Positions 1 through 8,429 of a stretch of DNA of 33,217 nucleotides are shown in pieces; the first letter of the stretch is position 1; every line of letters begins with the position of its first letter. Location of the stretch: contig JAMPHT010000035.1 of assembly GCA_023663285.1 (NCBI GenBank), forward strand, positions 1 through 33,217. Direction: 5' to 3'. Both the position numbers and the translations under genes were made by a program. The notes beneath the pieces were generated by a model, which worked only from the letters and a program-made list of their open reading frames with translations, searched no databases and was not told where the DNA came from. Source of the DNA: Bacillota bacterium. GTDB lineage: Bacteria > Bacillota > Clostridia > Lachnospirales > Lachnospiraceae.

Positions 1-53
1 AAGGCACAGCACTTTGACTGCTGCATTCGCTGGTTCGAATCCAGCTAGCCCTG
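1..53 (+). tRNA. tRNA-Gln (TTG), 3' part, cut by window start
   Basis: The anticodon stem CAGCA/TGCTG encloses the loop CTTTGAC, so the anticodon is TTG (Gln). A T-arm GCTGG-TTCGAAT-CCAGC and the 3' acceptor strand TAGCCCT plus discriminator G follow. The D-arm and 5' acceptor lie before the window. CCA is not encoded. Confidence 0.9.
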
Positions 54-78
54 CTTATCAGCTTTTGGATGATCATAT

Positions 79-151
79 GGGACATTAGCTCAGTTGGTAG
101 AGCACTTGACTTTTAATCAAGGTGTCGGGAGTTCGAGTCTCCTATGTCTCA
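79..151 (+). tRNA. tRNA-Lys (TTT)
   Basis: A complete cloverleaf is visible. The acceptor GGGACAT pairs with ATGTCTC (one G-U pair). The anticodon stem CTTGA/TCAAG encloses CTTTTAA, so the anticodon is TTT at 112-114. The T-arm is GGGAG-TTCGAGT-CTCCT. It lies 25 bp after tRNA-Gln and is probably co-transcribed with it; a terminator hairpin follows directly. Confidence 0.96.
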
Positions 152-159
152 CGAAAAAC

Positions 160-193
160 CGTCCGGATCTCGCAAGGGAGACCGGGCGTTTTT
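160..193 (+). terminator. Rho-independent terminator after tRNA-Lys
   Basis: The stem CGTCCGG-(A bulge)-TCTC pairs with GAGA-CCGGGCG around a GCAAGG loop and is followed by TTTTT. It ends the Gln-Lys tRNA transcript. Confidence 0.85.
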
Positions 194-328
194 ATTCCCG
201 CGAGCAATGAGGAAAATAGACATACTTGCGTGGATATGATATTGACTGAATAGGAAATAACGAGGGGCAGCGTCTGCTTTTTTAGTGTTATTGACAAGAC
301 AAAGGGATCGCGGTTATAATACCCATAG
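194..328 (+). other. Intergenic, tRNA-Lys to tRNA-Leu
   Basis: No gene is seen here. It holds a short hairpin GCAG-CGT-CTGC at 267-277 followed by six T's, which could be a second weak terminator, and then the tRNA-Leu promoter. Confidence 0.5.
291..320 (+). promoter_or_regulatory. Sigma-A promoter of tRNA-Leu
   Basis: A perfect -35 TTGACA (291-296) and a perfect -10 TATAAT (315-320) are separated by 18 bp. Transcription would start at about 327, right at the mature tRNA-Leu 5' end (329). Confidence 0.88.
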
Positions 329-410
329 GCGGATATGGCGGAATTGGCAGACGCGCCAGATTTAGGTTCTGGTGTCAGCAGACGTGCAGGTTCAAGTCCT
401 GTTATCCGCA
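329..410 (+). tRNA. tRNA-Leu (TAG)
   Basis: A class II tRNA with a long variable arm. The acceptor GCGGATA pairs with TATCCGC, with discriminator A410. The anticodon stem CCAGA/TCTGG encloses TTTAGGT, giving anticodon TAG at 363-365. The T-arm GCAGG-TTCAAGT-CCTGT is present. The promoter directly upstream suggests it is transcribed alone. Confidence 0.96.
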
Positions 411-469
411 TCGGCGGGCGCGAAGCAGAACACGAGAAGGTCAGGTCCCGCATCGGTTTATATATTGCA

Positions 470-502
470 GGGCAGAGGTTTGTCACGAAGCCGGCCCTTT
501 TT
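470..502 (+). terminator. Probable terminator after tRNA-Leu
   Basis: An imperfect hairpin: GGGC and GGTTT pair with AAGCC and GCCC across small internal loops, followed by TTTTT. It sits between tRNA-Leu and the next coding gene. Confidence 0.55.
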
Positions 503-533
503 GTATACACGAGAGAGAGCAGAGGTATAAAAT

Positions 534-2438
534 ATGAGGTACGTTCTGCACTATGACGTGGCGGCCTTGGTTCTTACCGTCATGATTCTGATTCATTTTT
601 ACCATAAGAAAAGTATTCGTATGCCGCAGACTGTGGTATTTATCTGGCTGCTCTGGCTCTCATTTGTCACGGATGCGCTGGATATCGTCACCGTAGTCGC
701 AGATCGCTATCGCCTGACGGCGTTGGTGGTGAATACCGTGAATGTGATCTATCTCATGGCATTTAACGTGCTGCCTTTTCTTTATTGTCTGTATCTCTTT
801 ATATCCACTCGGAAGGGAAAGAGCGCCTGGTCCTGGAGGGACAGACTGGTGCTGCTGGCTCCGGTCTGCACGGCAGGACTGCTTATAATCACGTCTCCGG
901 TTACAAAGCTGATATTTTACTATAGCCGGGGGGAGGGCTATTGCCATGGCCCCGGATTCCCGCTGCTGTATGCGGCCACGGGAGTTTATATGATCGCCAC
1001 TCTGGCAGCTGCGGTGAAGCATCGTTTTGTTATTACCAGATGGCAGAAGGCGTCGGTATACTTTTATCTGCTGGCAACTCTGACAGGGATCATTTTACAG
1101 GTGATATTCCCGAATATCCTGCTGCTGCAGTTTATGGCTTCGCTGTCGCTGCTGCTTCTGTATATGTCGCTGGAAAGTCCGGATGACGACGAGGACAAGC
1201 TTTTGGGCGTCTACAATCATCGGGGCTTTGAAAAGGTGGCTGCAAATGAAGTGAAAAAGAACAGTTACTTCCATGTGGTAGTCGTGAATATCACAAATTA
1301 CCTTCCCATCCGGGAGGCGGTAGGGCTGGAACCCGGCCGTACCCTGCTGAAGCAGGTGGTGGAAGCGTTGAAGAGCGAGCTGCGCTCGGCTAAGCTTTTC
1401 TATCTGGCGGACGGCAAGCTGGCTCTGATCGTGGAGGACAGGGAGGAAGAGCTGAAGCGTGTGATAAAAATACTGCAGGATGTATTCAGCCGGCCGGTGG
1501 CGGACGGGGATATGAATATTCAGTTTGAGACCGTGTTGATGCAGCTGGACTACCCGGAGGAAGTGGGAACGCTGGAGGATATCATGGATTCCGTGGATCA
1601 TTTCACCGCAGCGCCCTTTGAGAGCAGTGACGGTGAAGTGCGGCATATGAGCGGCCAGATCCTGGAGAACAGAAAACGGGAGAACAGGATCCAGCAGATC
1701 ATGCAGCAGGCGCTGGCAAACGGGACATTTCAGGTGTATTACCAGCCCATCTATTCTACCTCAAAGGGACGTTTCAGCTGCGCGGAGGCATTGGTCAGGC
1801 TCTTTGATGCGGAGCTGGGCTTTATCAGTCCGGAGGAGTTCATTCCCATAGCGGAAAAAAACGGCATGATCTTAAAGATCGGGGAGCTTGTGTTCCGCTC
1901 CGCGTGTGAAATGATAGCCAAGGAAAAGCTGTGGGAAAAGGAAATCGATTACATAGAGGTGAATCTGTCCGTGGTACAGTGTATGCAGGAGGATATCTGC
2001 GAGATGCTCTACGGCATCATGGACGAGTATGACGTTCCCTACAGATGTATCAATCTTGAAGTGACGGAGACAATATTAGCCACGGACATTCTGTTCAATA
2101 CCATGGAGCGCATGACGGTGGGGGGAGTCACCTTCTCGCTGGATGATTACGGAACGGGTTATTCCAACCTTTCCAATGTGCTGAAATATCCCTTCAGTAT
2201 CGTGAAGCTGGACAAGTCCATGGTGTGGTATGCCATGGAAAATGAGCAGGCAATGAAGGCGCTTCGCCACACGGTCACAATGATGCGGGCCTTGGAGCTG
2301 AATGTGGTGGCGGAGGGCGTTGAGACAGCGGAGCAGCGAGATGTTCTGAAGGAGATGGGCTGCGAATATCTGCAGGGCTACTATTTTTCCAAGCCGGTGG
2401 CGGAAGCGGATTTTCTGGCAAAATTAGAAACAGCTTAA
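534..2438 (+). CDS. Membrane EAL-domain c-di-GMP phosphodiesterase with degenerate GGDEF
   Basis: 634 aa. The N-terminal ~210 residues form about seven hydrophobic segments, a membrane sensor of unknown ligand. Residues ~220-375 resemble a GGDEF fold (entry motif LLGVYNHRGF), but LADGKLAL stands where RYGGDEF is expected, so cyclase activity is unlikely. Residues ~390-630 are an EAL domain that keeps the known metal and catalytic positions: E418 in EALVRL, the N of NLS, the ExTE glutamate, D537-D538 in DDYGTGYS, the K of KLDKS, EGVET and QGYYFSKP. It should therefore hydrolyse c-di-GMP to pGpG; the degenerate GGDEF may bind GTP or act as a regulator. The start has only a weak AGAGG site 8 nt upstream. 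It is 13 bp from the antiporter gene and probably co-transcribed with it. Confidence 0.9.
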   Translation: MRYVLHYDVAALVLTVMILIHFYHKKSIRMPQTVVFIWLLWLSFVTDALDIVTVVADRYRLTALVVNTVNVIYLMAFNVLPFLYCLYLFISTRKGKSAWSWRDRLVLLAPVCTAGLLIITSPVTKLIFYYSRGEGYCHGPGFPLLYAATGVYMIATLAAAVKHRFVITRWQKASVYFYLLATLTGIILQVIFPNILLLQFMASLSLLLLYMSLESPDDDEDKLLGVYNHRGFEKVAANEVKKNSYFHVVVVNITNYLPIREAVGLEPGRTLLKQVVEALKSELRSAKLFYLADGKLALIVEDREEELKRVIKILQDVFSRPVADGDMNIQFETVLMQLDYPEEVGTLEDIMDSVDHFTAAPFESSDGEVRHMSGQILENRKRENRIQQIMQQALANGTFQVYYQPIYSTSKGRFSCAEALVRLFDAELGFISPEEFIPIAEKNGMILKIGELVFRSACEMIAKEKLWEKEIDYIEVNLSVVQCMQEDICEMLYGIMDEYDVPYRCINLEVTETILATDILFNTMERMTVGGVTFSLDDYGTGYSNLSNVLKYPFSIVKLDKSMVWYAMENEQAMKALRHTVTMMRALELNVVAEGVETAEQRDVLKEMGCEYLQGYYFSKPVAEADFLAKLETA

Positions 2439-2451
2439 GGAGGAAATTACA

Positions 2452-3396
2452 ATGGTCAAAGTAGCAGCGCTGTTTGTGTTGGGACTGATTTTGATCTGTC
2501 TGGGCGGGGACCGCCTGGTGGATGCGGCGGTGGCAATCGCCAAGCGGCTGAAGATCCCTGAAATGGTGGTGGGCGCTACCATTGTCAGTCTGGGAACTAC
2601 CCTGCCGGAGGTCCTGGTATCTACCATGGCGGCATTACAGGGAACACCGGGGGCTGCTGATATCAGCGCGGGCAATGCCTTTGGCTCCATTATCTGCAAC
2701 ACGGCCCTGATTGCCGGACTGACTCAGCTGATCTCCCCGGCTAAAAAGGTAGCCCGCTCTTCCATTACCTGGCGTGCGGCCACATTTTTTGCTATTGCCC
2801 TGGGACTGATCGCAGTGGGGCTGTTTACGGGCAGATTCAATCGAGTGACGGGTATCGTGCTGTTGGTGTGTGCCTGCGCTTATGCCGTGGCTAACGTGAA
2901 GTTCCCCGGAGGTGAGGACGAGGAGAAAAAGGAAGAAAAGCAGAGCTCCCTGGCGGTGCAGCTGCTGACGCTGGTGGTATGCGCGGTACTTCTGTATTTC
3001 GGGGCAAACCTTCTGGTGGACAACGGTATCATCCTGGCGGGAGCCATGGGTGTGCCGGAGCGTGTGATTGCGGTGACGTTCATTGCCCTGGGGACCTCCC
3101 TGCCGGAGTTGGTGACTTCCCTTGTTTCCATTATCAAGGGCTATGGCAATGTGGGCCTGGGCAATATTGTGGGAGCCAATATCCTGAATCTGGTGCTGGT
3201 CATGGGCATTCCCGCCGCTATTACGGGAATCAATTTAAATCCCAGTACGATCAGGGTAGACGCGGTCCTGGGAGTTGTGGTGATGGCGGTGCTGACAGTG
3301 CCGCTGATGATAAAGCAGCGTTCCTATCGTATCCAGGGGGGCGCACTGCTGGCAATTTACGCAGGATATGTGGTGTCCTCCTTCGTTGCCGGCTGA
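2452..3396 (+). CDS. Calcium/sodium antiporter, CaCA family (YrbG-like)
   Basis: 314 aa, almost wholly hydrophobic, about ten membrane segments. It has the two inverted alpha-repeats of the CaCA superfamily: SLGTTLPEVLVS followed by GNAFGSIICN, and ALGTSLPELVTS followed by GNIVGANILN, whose acidic residues bind the cation. A charged cytoplasmic loop (GGEDEEKKEEKQ, about residue 155-166) separates the halves. Known members exchange Na+ or H+ for Ca2+; the ion used here cannot be told from the sequence. A strong AAGGAGG site precedes the start. It sits between a c-di-GMP phosphodiesterase and a cyclase, with gaps of 13 and 16 bp, so all three probably share a transcript. Confidence 0.92.
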   Translation: MVKVAALFVLGLILICLGGDRLVDAAVAIAKRLKIPEMVVGATIVSLGTTLPEVLVSTMAALQGTPGAADISAGNAFGSIICNTALIAGLTQLISPAKKVARSSITWRAATFFAIALGLIAVGLFTGRFNRVTGIVLLVCACAYAVANVKFPGGEDEEKKEEKQSSLAVQLLTLVVCAVLLYFGANLLVDNGIILAGAMGVPERVIAVTFIALGTSLPELVTSLVSIIKGYGNVGLGNIVGANILNLVLVMGIPAAITGINLNPSTIRVDAVLGVVVMAVLTVPLMIKQRSYRIQGGALLAIYAGYVVSSFVAG

Positions 3397-3397
3397 G

Positions 3398-3405
3398 AAG
3401 GGAGG
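3398..3405 (+). promoter_or_regulatory. Shine-Dalgarno that sets the cyclase start
   Basis: AAGGGAGG lies 7 nt before the ATG at 3413 and just after the antiporter stop. It favours this start over an in-frame ATG 45 bp upstream inside the antiporter gene. Confidence 0.7.
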
Positions 3406-3412
3406 CGGCCGG

Positions 3413-5038
3413 ATGCGCCGATTTGTGAAGATAGGGTATTTTATAGGAAGCTTTGTGGTGATAGCGCTGTTTATATTCATGCTGAATACCTTTAAGCTGG
3501 ATGTACAGCAAAGAGAAGTCGCATCCAGGTACGCTGTTCTGAAAGAGCTTAGTGTGGAAACGGTGCAGGACGACACGGCGCAGCTGGGACAGCTGCTGAG
3601 GTGTACCTTTGTGCTGGATGGGGAAGATACGGTTGACAGGACACTGGCGTTTTCGGCATATCACCAGAATGTGAAGGTTTGGATCGACGGTGAAGCGGTC
3701 TATCAGCTGCGGGCGGATCAGGGGAATGCTTTTGGCAGGACCCCCGGCTGCGAATGGCACTTTATCCCCATAAGTGGCGAGGATATAGGAAAAACGGTAG
3801 AGGTTGAACTGGAGCCGGTGTACAAAAGCTCTCTGGAGATCATTCCAGATTTCCTGCTGGGAAGCAGGTATGACATATGCCGGGATGAGATCATGAAGGC
3901 TCTGCCTGCGCTGATACTGGCAATTATATCCGTTATTCTGGGACTGGCCTTTGTGGCTTATGTTATTTACAACAGGAAAAATACGGAGATAGACCGGAGC
4001 CTTTTGATGCTGGGGCTGTTTTCCGTTCAGGTGGGGCTCTGGAAGATCACGGACCTGGATGCGGTCCACATTCTGTTTCCCCAAAGCATTGCCTTATCCT
4101 ATGCGCCGTATTTTACGCTGATGCTGGTGGTGATCCCTTTCAGCTTTTTCATCAAGAGCCTGCACAGCTCGTCGGAAAAGATCGGCTGGTATATCCCCTG
4201 CGTATTCTGCCTCGGCAGCGCGGTGGTACAGCTGGGGCTGCAGCTGCTTCGCATTGCGGATCTGCGGGAGACTCTCTGGCTGACCCACTCGTCTCTTTTT
4301 ATCCTGTGCGCGGTGGATGTCTGCCTGATCGTCCGGGAGATCGCTGCAAGGGGCTGGAGCAGGAGGCTGAAGATCAATGTAGGCTGCATTGCCCTGTGCT
4401 TTCTGGGGCTGATCCTGGATATGGGCGTGTATTATATCAGCAGGGGGACGACGCAGTCGTTTTTGGGCCTGCTGGGCTTCACTACATATAATGTGGTCCT
4501 GGGGGTGTATTCCGTCAAGGATGCAAAGGCTCTGATGGCGATCGGTATGCAGGCGAAGAAGCTGGAAAACAAGGCGTTCCACGACCAGCTCACCGGGTTG
4601 AACAACAGGACGGCCTTTGCGGAATTTATCGCGGCGGAAAGCTTTGAACCGGACAAATGCGTGGTGATAATGTTTGACCTGAATAACCTGAAACACTGCA
4701 ACGATACCTTTGGACATGAGGCGGGGGACAAATATATCTGTGAGAGCGCCGGGATCATCCGGGAGTGCTTTGCGGATCTGGGACCCTGCTACCGTATGGG
4801 GGGAGATGAATTCTGTGCCCTGCTCAAGGGCTGTTCTCTGCGGGAATGTGAGAAGCGGATAGAGCGCCTTGGAAAGCTTGCGGGAGAGTATAATAAGACC
4901 CACGAGGATATCCGGATCGGGATAGCCTGTGGGTATGAGATCTATGACCGCAGGATCGACTATGATATAAACGATACGCTGCGTCGTGCGGACAAGATGA
5001 TGTATGAAAAAAAGTTCAGTATGAAGCATCAGAACTGA
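3413..5038 (+). CDS. Membrane GGDEF diguanylate cyclase
   Basis: 541 aa from the chosen ATG. One N-terminal membrane helix (about 7-27) is followed by an extracytoplasmic beta-rich domain (about 30-150) like those of 7TMR-DISM-type sensors, then about six or seven membrane helices (170-365), a short linker and a C-terminal GGDEF domain (from HDQLTGLNNR). The active-site loop RMGGDEF is intact (GGDEF 463-467) and FDLNNLKHCNDTFGHEAGD gives the metal and GTP-binding residues, so it should make c-di-GMP. The usual inhibitory RxxD site is not seen; CFAD stands at that place. It is the opposite activity to the EAL protein two genes upstream. The last 10 bp overlap the end of the convergent CYTH gene. 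Confidence 0.9.
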   Translation: MRRFVKIGYFIGSFVVIALFIFMLNTFKLDVQQREVASRYAVLKELSVETVQDDTAQLGQLLRCTFVLDGEDTVDRTLAFSAYHQNVKVWIDGEAVYQLRADQGNAFGRTPGCEWHFIPISGEDIGKTVEVELEPVYKSSLEIIPDFLLGSRYDICRDEIMKALPALILAIISVILGLAFVAYVIYNRKNTEIDRSLLMLGLFSVQVGLWKITDLDAVHILFPQSIALSYAPYFTLMLVVIPFSFFIKSLHSSSEKIGWYIPCVFCLGSAVVQLGLQLLRIADLRETLWLTHSSLFILCAVDVCLIVREIAARGWSRRLKINVGCIALCFLGLILDMGVYYISRGTTQSFLGLLGFTTYNVVLGVYSVKDAKALMAIGMQAKKLENKAFHDQLTGLNNRTAFAEFIAAESFEPDKCVVIMFDLNNLKHCNDTFGHEAGDKYICESAGIIRECFADLGPCYRMGGDEFCALLKGCSLRECEKRIERLGKLAGEYNKTHEDIRIGIACGYEIYDRRIDYDINDTLRRADKMMYEKKFSMKHQN

Positions 5039-5517
5039 AGCGCAAGATAGGAATTGTGATACTCCTTGCGGTAGGTCACATCCTCGTCAAACCAGGCAGG
5101 GGGGACAAAGGCTTCCGCTGCCTCTCTGCTTCCGAATTCCACCTCAGCCATGACCAGAGGCGCAAAGGGCGGATCAAAGACATCCAGTTCGATGGTAAGC
5201 TCATAATCTGCGGGCGGAGTGGGAAAGCCCTCCTGAAACGCCGGGTCTGTCAGGGGGATCAGGTAGCGCTGCTTGGAGATGATATTTCCGTCCGCCTTGG
5301 CGCGGAGATGGTAATATGCCTCCTCATTCAATGCCAGGTTATGCTCCTCCCGCTCCATCATACCGCTGCCCTTGTAGGTCAGGATATAGTCGTTGTCCTC
5401 CTTCCGCACACGGACTACGGGGGTAGTGCAGAGGTATGCCTGTTCTATATGGCGGGAGGGATATTTCTCCAAATCATCAGGGAGCTTTTTTATTGTAAAT
5501 TTGCGTTCAATTTCCAT
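5029..5517 (-). CDS. CYTH-domain protein (triphosphatase-like)
   Basis: 162 aa, the full length of a single CYTH domain. The family's N-terminal ExExK metal/phosphate signature is present as E2-I-E4-R-K6. Further charged strand motifs (RVRKEDN, YILTYKGSG, EVEFGS) fit the acidic and basic residues lining the CYTH tunnel. Characterised bacterial CYTH proteins are mostly inorganic triphosphatases, and some are class IV adenylate cyclases; the substrate here is unknown. It is the only confident - strand gene in the window and converges on the cyclase gene with a 10-bp 3' overlap. An AGGAA site precedes the start. Confidence 0.88.
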   Translation of the reverse strand: MEIERKFTIKKLPDDLEKYPSRHIEQAYLCTTPVVRVRKEDNDYILTYKGSGMMEREEHNLALNEEAYYHLRAKADGNIISKQRYLIPLTDPAFQEGFPTPPADYELTIELDVFDPPFAPLVMAEVEFGSREAAEAFVPPAWFDEDVTYRKEYHNSYLALQF

Positions 5518-5573
5518 GTCTGCCGTTCCTGTCTGTTAAAGTTTTTATTTCCTCTTTGCGGCTATTATACCAT

Positions 5574-5582
5574 GGTTCCTGC
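5574..5582 (-). promoter_or_regulatory. Candidate extended -10 promoter for the CYTH gene
   Basis: On the - strand, TGG-TATAAT (an extended -10) lies about 55 bp upstream of the CYTH start. No good -35 is seen, as is common with extended -10 promoters. Confidence 0.45.
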
Positions 5583-5610
5583 TGTTTTTCCATGAATTCC
5601 CTATAATTAA

Positions 5611-5639
5611 TTGAAAAAATTTCTGAAACTGTATATACT
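5611..5639 (+). promoter_or_regulatory. Sigma-A promoter of the DJ-1/GDP-fucose gene run
   Basis: -35 TTGAAA (5611-5616) and -10 TATACT (5634-5639) with 17 bp between them. It lies about 40 bp upstream of the DJ-1 gene and is divergent from the CYTH promoter. Confidence 0.7.
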
Positions 5640-5677
5640 GTAATTATTGAAGTGTCTGAGAACAGGAGGGAAAAGCA

Positions 5678-6226
5678 ATGAGCAGACTGGCTGTTTTTTT
5701 TGCGCAGGGTTTTGAGGAAATAGAGGCCCTGACTGTGGTGGATATCTGCCGCAGAGGCGGAGTGGAGGCGGATATGGTGTCGGTGACAGGAGAACTTAAG
5801 GTCACCGGGTCCCACGGTATTTCAGTGGAGACGGATAAATGTTTTGAGGAAGCTGATTTTGAGAAATACGATATGCTTGTGCTGCCCGGCGGGATGCCGG
5901 GGACGAAGAATCTGGAAGCTCATCCGGGGCTGATGGCACAGGTGGATGTATTTTATGAAAAGGGAAAATACATCGGGGCGATCTGTGCAGCGCCCAGCAT
6001 TTTCGGACACAAGGGCATTTTGAAGGGCAGGCGCGCCTGCAGCTATCCCTCCTTTGAGAGCCATCTGGAGGGTGCGGAGGTGACCTCCGGTCCGGTGGAG
6101 GTCTCAGGCAATGTGATCACATCCAGGGGCATGGGGACGGCTATTGATTTCGGCCTTGCCATACTGGAGCTTTTCTGCGGAGCGGAGAAAGCGGAGGAGC
6201 TGGCGAAAGGAATTGTGTACAGATAA
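5678..6226 (+). CDS. DJ-1/PfpI family protein
   Basis: 182 aa, typical for the DJ-1/YajL/ThiJ clade. The reactive nucleophile is C103 in GAICAAP. E16 in the GFEEIEAL segment corresponds to the glutamate that lowers the cysteine pKa in DJ-1, and a histidine follows in FGHKGIL. The clade has been linked to oxidative stress protection and, disputedly, to deglycation or glyoxalase activity; the role here is not known. A strong AGGAGGG site precedes the ATG. It is the first gene after the promoter at 5611 and only 27 bp from gmd, so it probably heads the same transcript. Confidence 0.9.
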   Translation: MSRLAVFFAQGFEEIEALTVVDICRRGGVEADMVSVTGELKVTGSHGISVETDKCFEEADFEKYDMLVLPGGMPGTKNLEAHPGLMAQVDVFYEKGKYIGAICAAPSIFGHKGILKGRRACSYPSFESHLEGAEVTSGPVEVSGNVITSRGMGTAIDFGLAILELFCGAEKAEELAKGIVYR

Positions 6227-6253
6227 GAGAGTACGTAAAGAGGTATAGAAACG

Positions 6254-7297
6254 ATGAAAAAAGCATTGATCACAGGTATTACGGGACAGGACGGCTCTTA
6301 TCTGGCGGAGTTTCTGTTGGAGAAGGGCTATGAGGTACACGGGATCGTACGGCGGGCGTCTGTCAGCAACACGGCCCGGATAGACCATTTGATTGCAGAA
6401 AACAAGGTCAGGCTCCATGAGGGAGATCTGTCTGACTCCTCCAGCATCATCCGTATCGTAGGAGAGGTAAAGCCGGATGAGATATACAATCTGGCGGCCC
6501 AGAGCCATGTACACGTCAGCTTCGACGCCCCGGAGTATTCGGGGGACGTGGACGCGCTGGGGGTACTGCGCATCCTGGAGGCAGTGCGGATCATGGGGCT
6601 GACGGACAGCTGCCGGATCTATCAGGCGTCTACCTCGGAACTGTACGGAAAGGTGGAGGAGGTGCCCCAGAATGAAAAGACTCCGTTCCATCCTTACAGT
6701 CCCTATGCGGTGGCAAAGCAGTACGGTTACTGGATCGTAAAGGAGTATCGGGATGCTTACGGTATGTTTGCGGTCAACGGTATCCTGTTTAACCATGAAT
6801 CCGAGCGCCGGGGGGAGAATTTTGTGACCAGAAAGATCACCCTTGCGGCGGGGCGCATTGCCTGCGGACTGCAGGAGAAGCTGTTTCTGGGCAATCTGGA
6901 CGCCCTCAGGGACTGGGGGTATGCAAAGGATTATGTGGAGTGTATGTGGCTGATGCTGCAGGCGGAGGAGCCGGAGGACTTTGTCATTGCAACGGGGGTA
7001 CAGCATACGGTCAGAGAGTTTACCACTCTCGCTTTCCGATATGCGGGGATCGAGCTTGCGTGGCAGGGGAAAGGCATGGAGGAGAGAGGCGTTGACAAGG
7101 CGGACGGACGGGTGCTGGTAGAGGTCAGTAAGGAATTTTACAGGCCCACGGATGTCATCAACCTCTGGGGCGACCCCACGAAGGCAAAGACGGTGCTGGG
7201 CTGGAACCCGCAAAAGACAAGCTATGAGGAGCTTTGCCGCATTATGGCGGAGCACGATCTGGAGCTTGCCCGGCAGGAGAAGCGGCTGCAGGGCTGA
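6254..7297 (+). CDS. gmd: GDP-mannose 4,6-dehydratase
   Basis: 347 aa, the family's normal length. An extended short-chain dehydrogenase: the NADP-binding loop [11 protein letters not shown] opens the protein. The catalytic set T127, E129, Y151 and K155 (in STSELYG and YAVAK) matches the tetrad known from E. coli Gmd with a constant offset. [16 protein letters not shown] is the family's substrate-loop signature. It converts GDP-D-mannose to GDP-4-keto-6-deoxymannose, the first step to GDP-L-fucose. fcl follows after 93 bp and then manC, so the whole branch is clustered. Confidence 0.97.
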   Translation: MKKALITGITGQDGSYLAEFLLEKGYEVHGIVRRASVSNTARIDHLIAENKVRLHEGDLSDSSSIIRIVGEVKPDEIYNLAAQSHVHVSFDAPEYSGDVDALGVLRILEAVRIMGLTDSCRIYQASTSELYGKVEEVPQNEKTPFHPYSPYAVAKQYGYWIVKEYRDAYGMFAVNGILFNHESERRGENFVTRKITLAAGRIACGLQEKLFLGNLDALRDWGYAKDYVECMWLMLQAEEPEDFVIATGVQHTVREFTTLAFRYAGIELAWQGKGMEERGVDKADGRVLVEVSKEFYRPTDVINLWGDPTKAKTVLGWNPQKTSYEELCRIMAEHDLELARQEKRLQG

Positions 7298-7313
7298 AAA
7301 AGTCAACGGGGCT

Positions 7314-7368
7314 GCCGGAGAACAGTGCCGCCTCCGGCTGTTACAGGCGAAGGCGAAGCTGTGTAACA
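7314..7368 (+). other. Two adjacent hairpins between gmd and fcl
   Basis: A first perfect inverted repeat GCCGGAG/CTCCGGC (7314-7320, 7332-7338) is followed at once by a second, TGTTACA/TGTAACA (7339-7345, 7362-7368). Neither has a T tract, so they are not typical terminators. They could be mRNA processing or stability elements. Confidence 0.5.
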
Positions 7369-7390
7369 AGTTTGGAAAGAGGACAAAAGG

Positions 7391-8335
7391 ATGATGGAAA
7401 AAGACGGGAAAATATATGTGGCGGGGCACAGAGGCATGGTGGGCAGCGCTATCTGCCGCACCCTGGAGAAGCAGGGGTACCATAATCTGGTCGTCAAAAG
7501 CCACGGGGAGCTGAATCTGTGCAGGCAGGATGAGGTGGAGGCTTTCTTCCGGCAGGAAAAGCCGGATTACGTGTTCCTGGCGGCGGCGAAGGTGGGAGGC
7601 ATTGTAGCTAACAGCGAGGCTCTTGCGGATTTCATGTATGAAAATATGATCCTGGAGATGAACGTGATCCATTCCGCCTGGCAGAACGGATGTAAGAAGC
7701 TGCTGTTCTTAGGCAGCAGCTGTATTTATCCCAAGCTGGCGCCCCAGCCCATGAAGGAGAGCTGCCTGCTGACCTCCGAGCTGGAAAAGACCAACGAGGC
7801 ATATGCCCTGGCAAAGATTTCGGGACTGAAATACTGCGAGTACCTGAATCGCCAGTACGGGACGGATTATATCAGCGTCATGCCCACCAACCTGTACGGG
7901 CCTAACGACAATTACCATCCGACCCACAGCCATGTGCTGCCTGCAATGATCCGCCGCTTTCACGAGGCTAAGGTGTCAGGGGCGGAGGAGGTGGTCTGCT
8001 GGGGGATCGGCAATGTGCTGCGGGAGTTTCTGTATGTGGATGACATGGCGGAGGCCTGCGTACATCTGATGAATACATACAGCGGCGACGAGACCGTGAA
8101 CCTGGGGACGGGAAAGGATCTGACTATCAGAGAGCTTGCAGAGCTGGTGGCGAAGGTGGTGGGGTATGCCGGAAAGATCCGCTGGGACGCCTCCAAACCC
8201 GACGGCACCCCCAGAAAGCTTCTGGATGTGAGCAAGCTGGAGGCATTGGGCTATCACTATACCACAGAGCTGGAAGAAGGCATCCGGCTGACCTATCAGG
8301 ATTTTCTGAACAATCCTGTGCGGGCGGAACGCTAA
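7391..8335 (+). CDS. fcl: GDP-L-fucose synthase
   Basis: 314 aa, normal length. An extended SDR with the NADP loop GHRGMVGSA near the N-terminus. S109, C111 (SSCIYP), Y138 and K142 (YALAK) correspond to the known catalytic serine, cysteine, tyrosine and lysine of E. coli WcaG. It epimerises GDP-4-keto-6-deoxymannose at C3 and C5 and reduces it to GDP-L-fucose. Two ATGs are adjacent (7391 and 7394); an AGAGG site about 8 nt upstream suits the first. It lies between gmd and manC. Confidence 0.97.
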   Translation: MMEKDGKIYVAGHRGMVGSAICRTLEKQGYHNLVVKSHGELNLCRQDEVEAFFRQEKPDYVFLAAAKVGGIVANSEALADFMYENMILEMNVIHSAWQNGCKKLLFLGSSCIYPKLAPQPMKESCLLTSELEKTNEAYALAKISGLKYCEYLNRQYGTDYISVMPTNLYGPNDNYHPTHSHVLPAMIRRFHEAKVSGAEEVVCWGIGNVLREFLYVDDMAEACVHLMNTYSGDETVNLGTGKDLTIRELAELVAKVVGYAGKIRWDASKPDGTPRKLLDVSKLEALGYHYTTELEEGIRLTYQDFLNNPVRAER

Positions 8336-8429
8336 ATACTTCGGAAAGATTTCCGGGGCTGTTTCGCAAAAGAATTCTACGGCGCAGGGAAGCGCCTGCT
8401 CGCATTGAAGAACGCAAAGGGGTATAAGA

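Noticed and set aside
142-510. 122-codon open frame on the - strand
   Set aside because: It is antisense to tRNA-Leu and two terminators, with no family-like residues.
1-530. tRNA cluster as the attachment site of an integrated element
   Set aside because: No integrase, no repeated tRNA 3' end and no foreign-looking genes are next to these tRNAs.
335-556. 73-codon open frame on the + strand
   Set aside because: It runs through tRNA-Leu (its first residues are a translation of the tRNA), a well-known false gene.
3251-4084. 277-codon open frame on the - strand
   Set aside because: It is antisense to the antiporter end and the cyclase start, with no ribosome binding site or recognisable motif.
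6104-7672. 522-codon open frame on the - strand
   Set aside because: It is antisense to gmd and fcl, which are certain. Its composition (His, Arg, Leu rich) is what the reverse strand of GC-rich genes gives.
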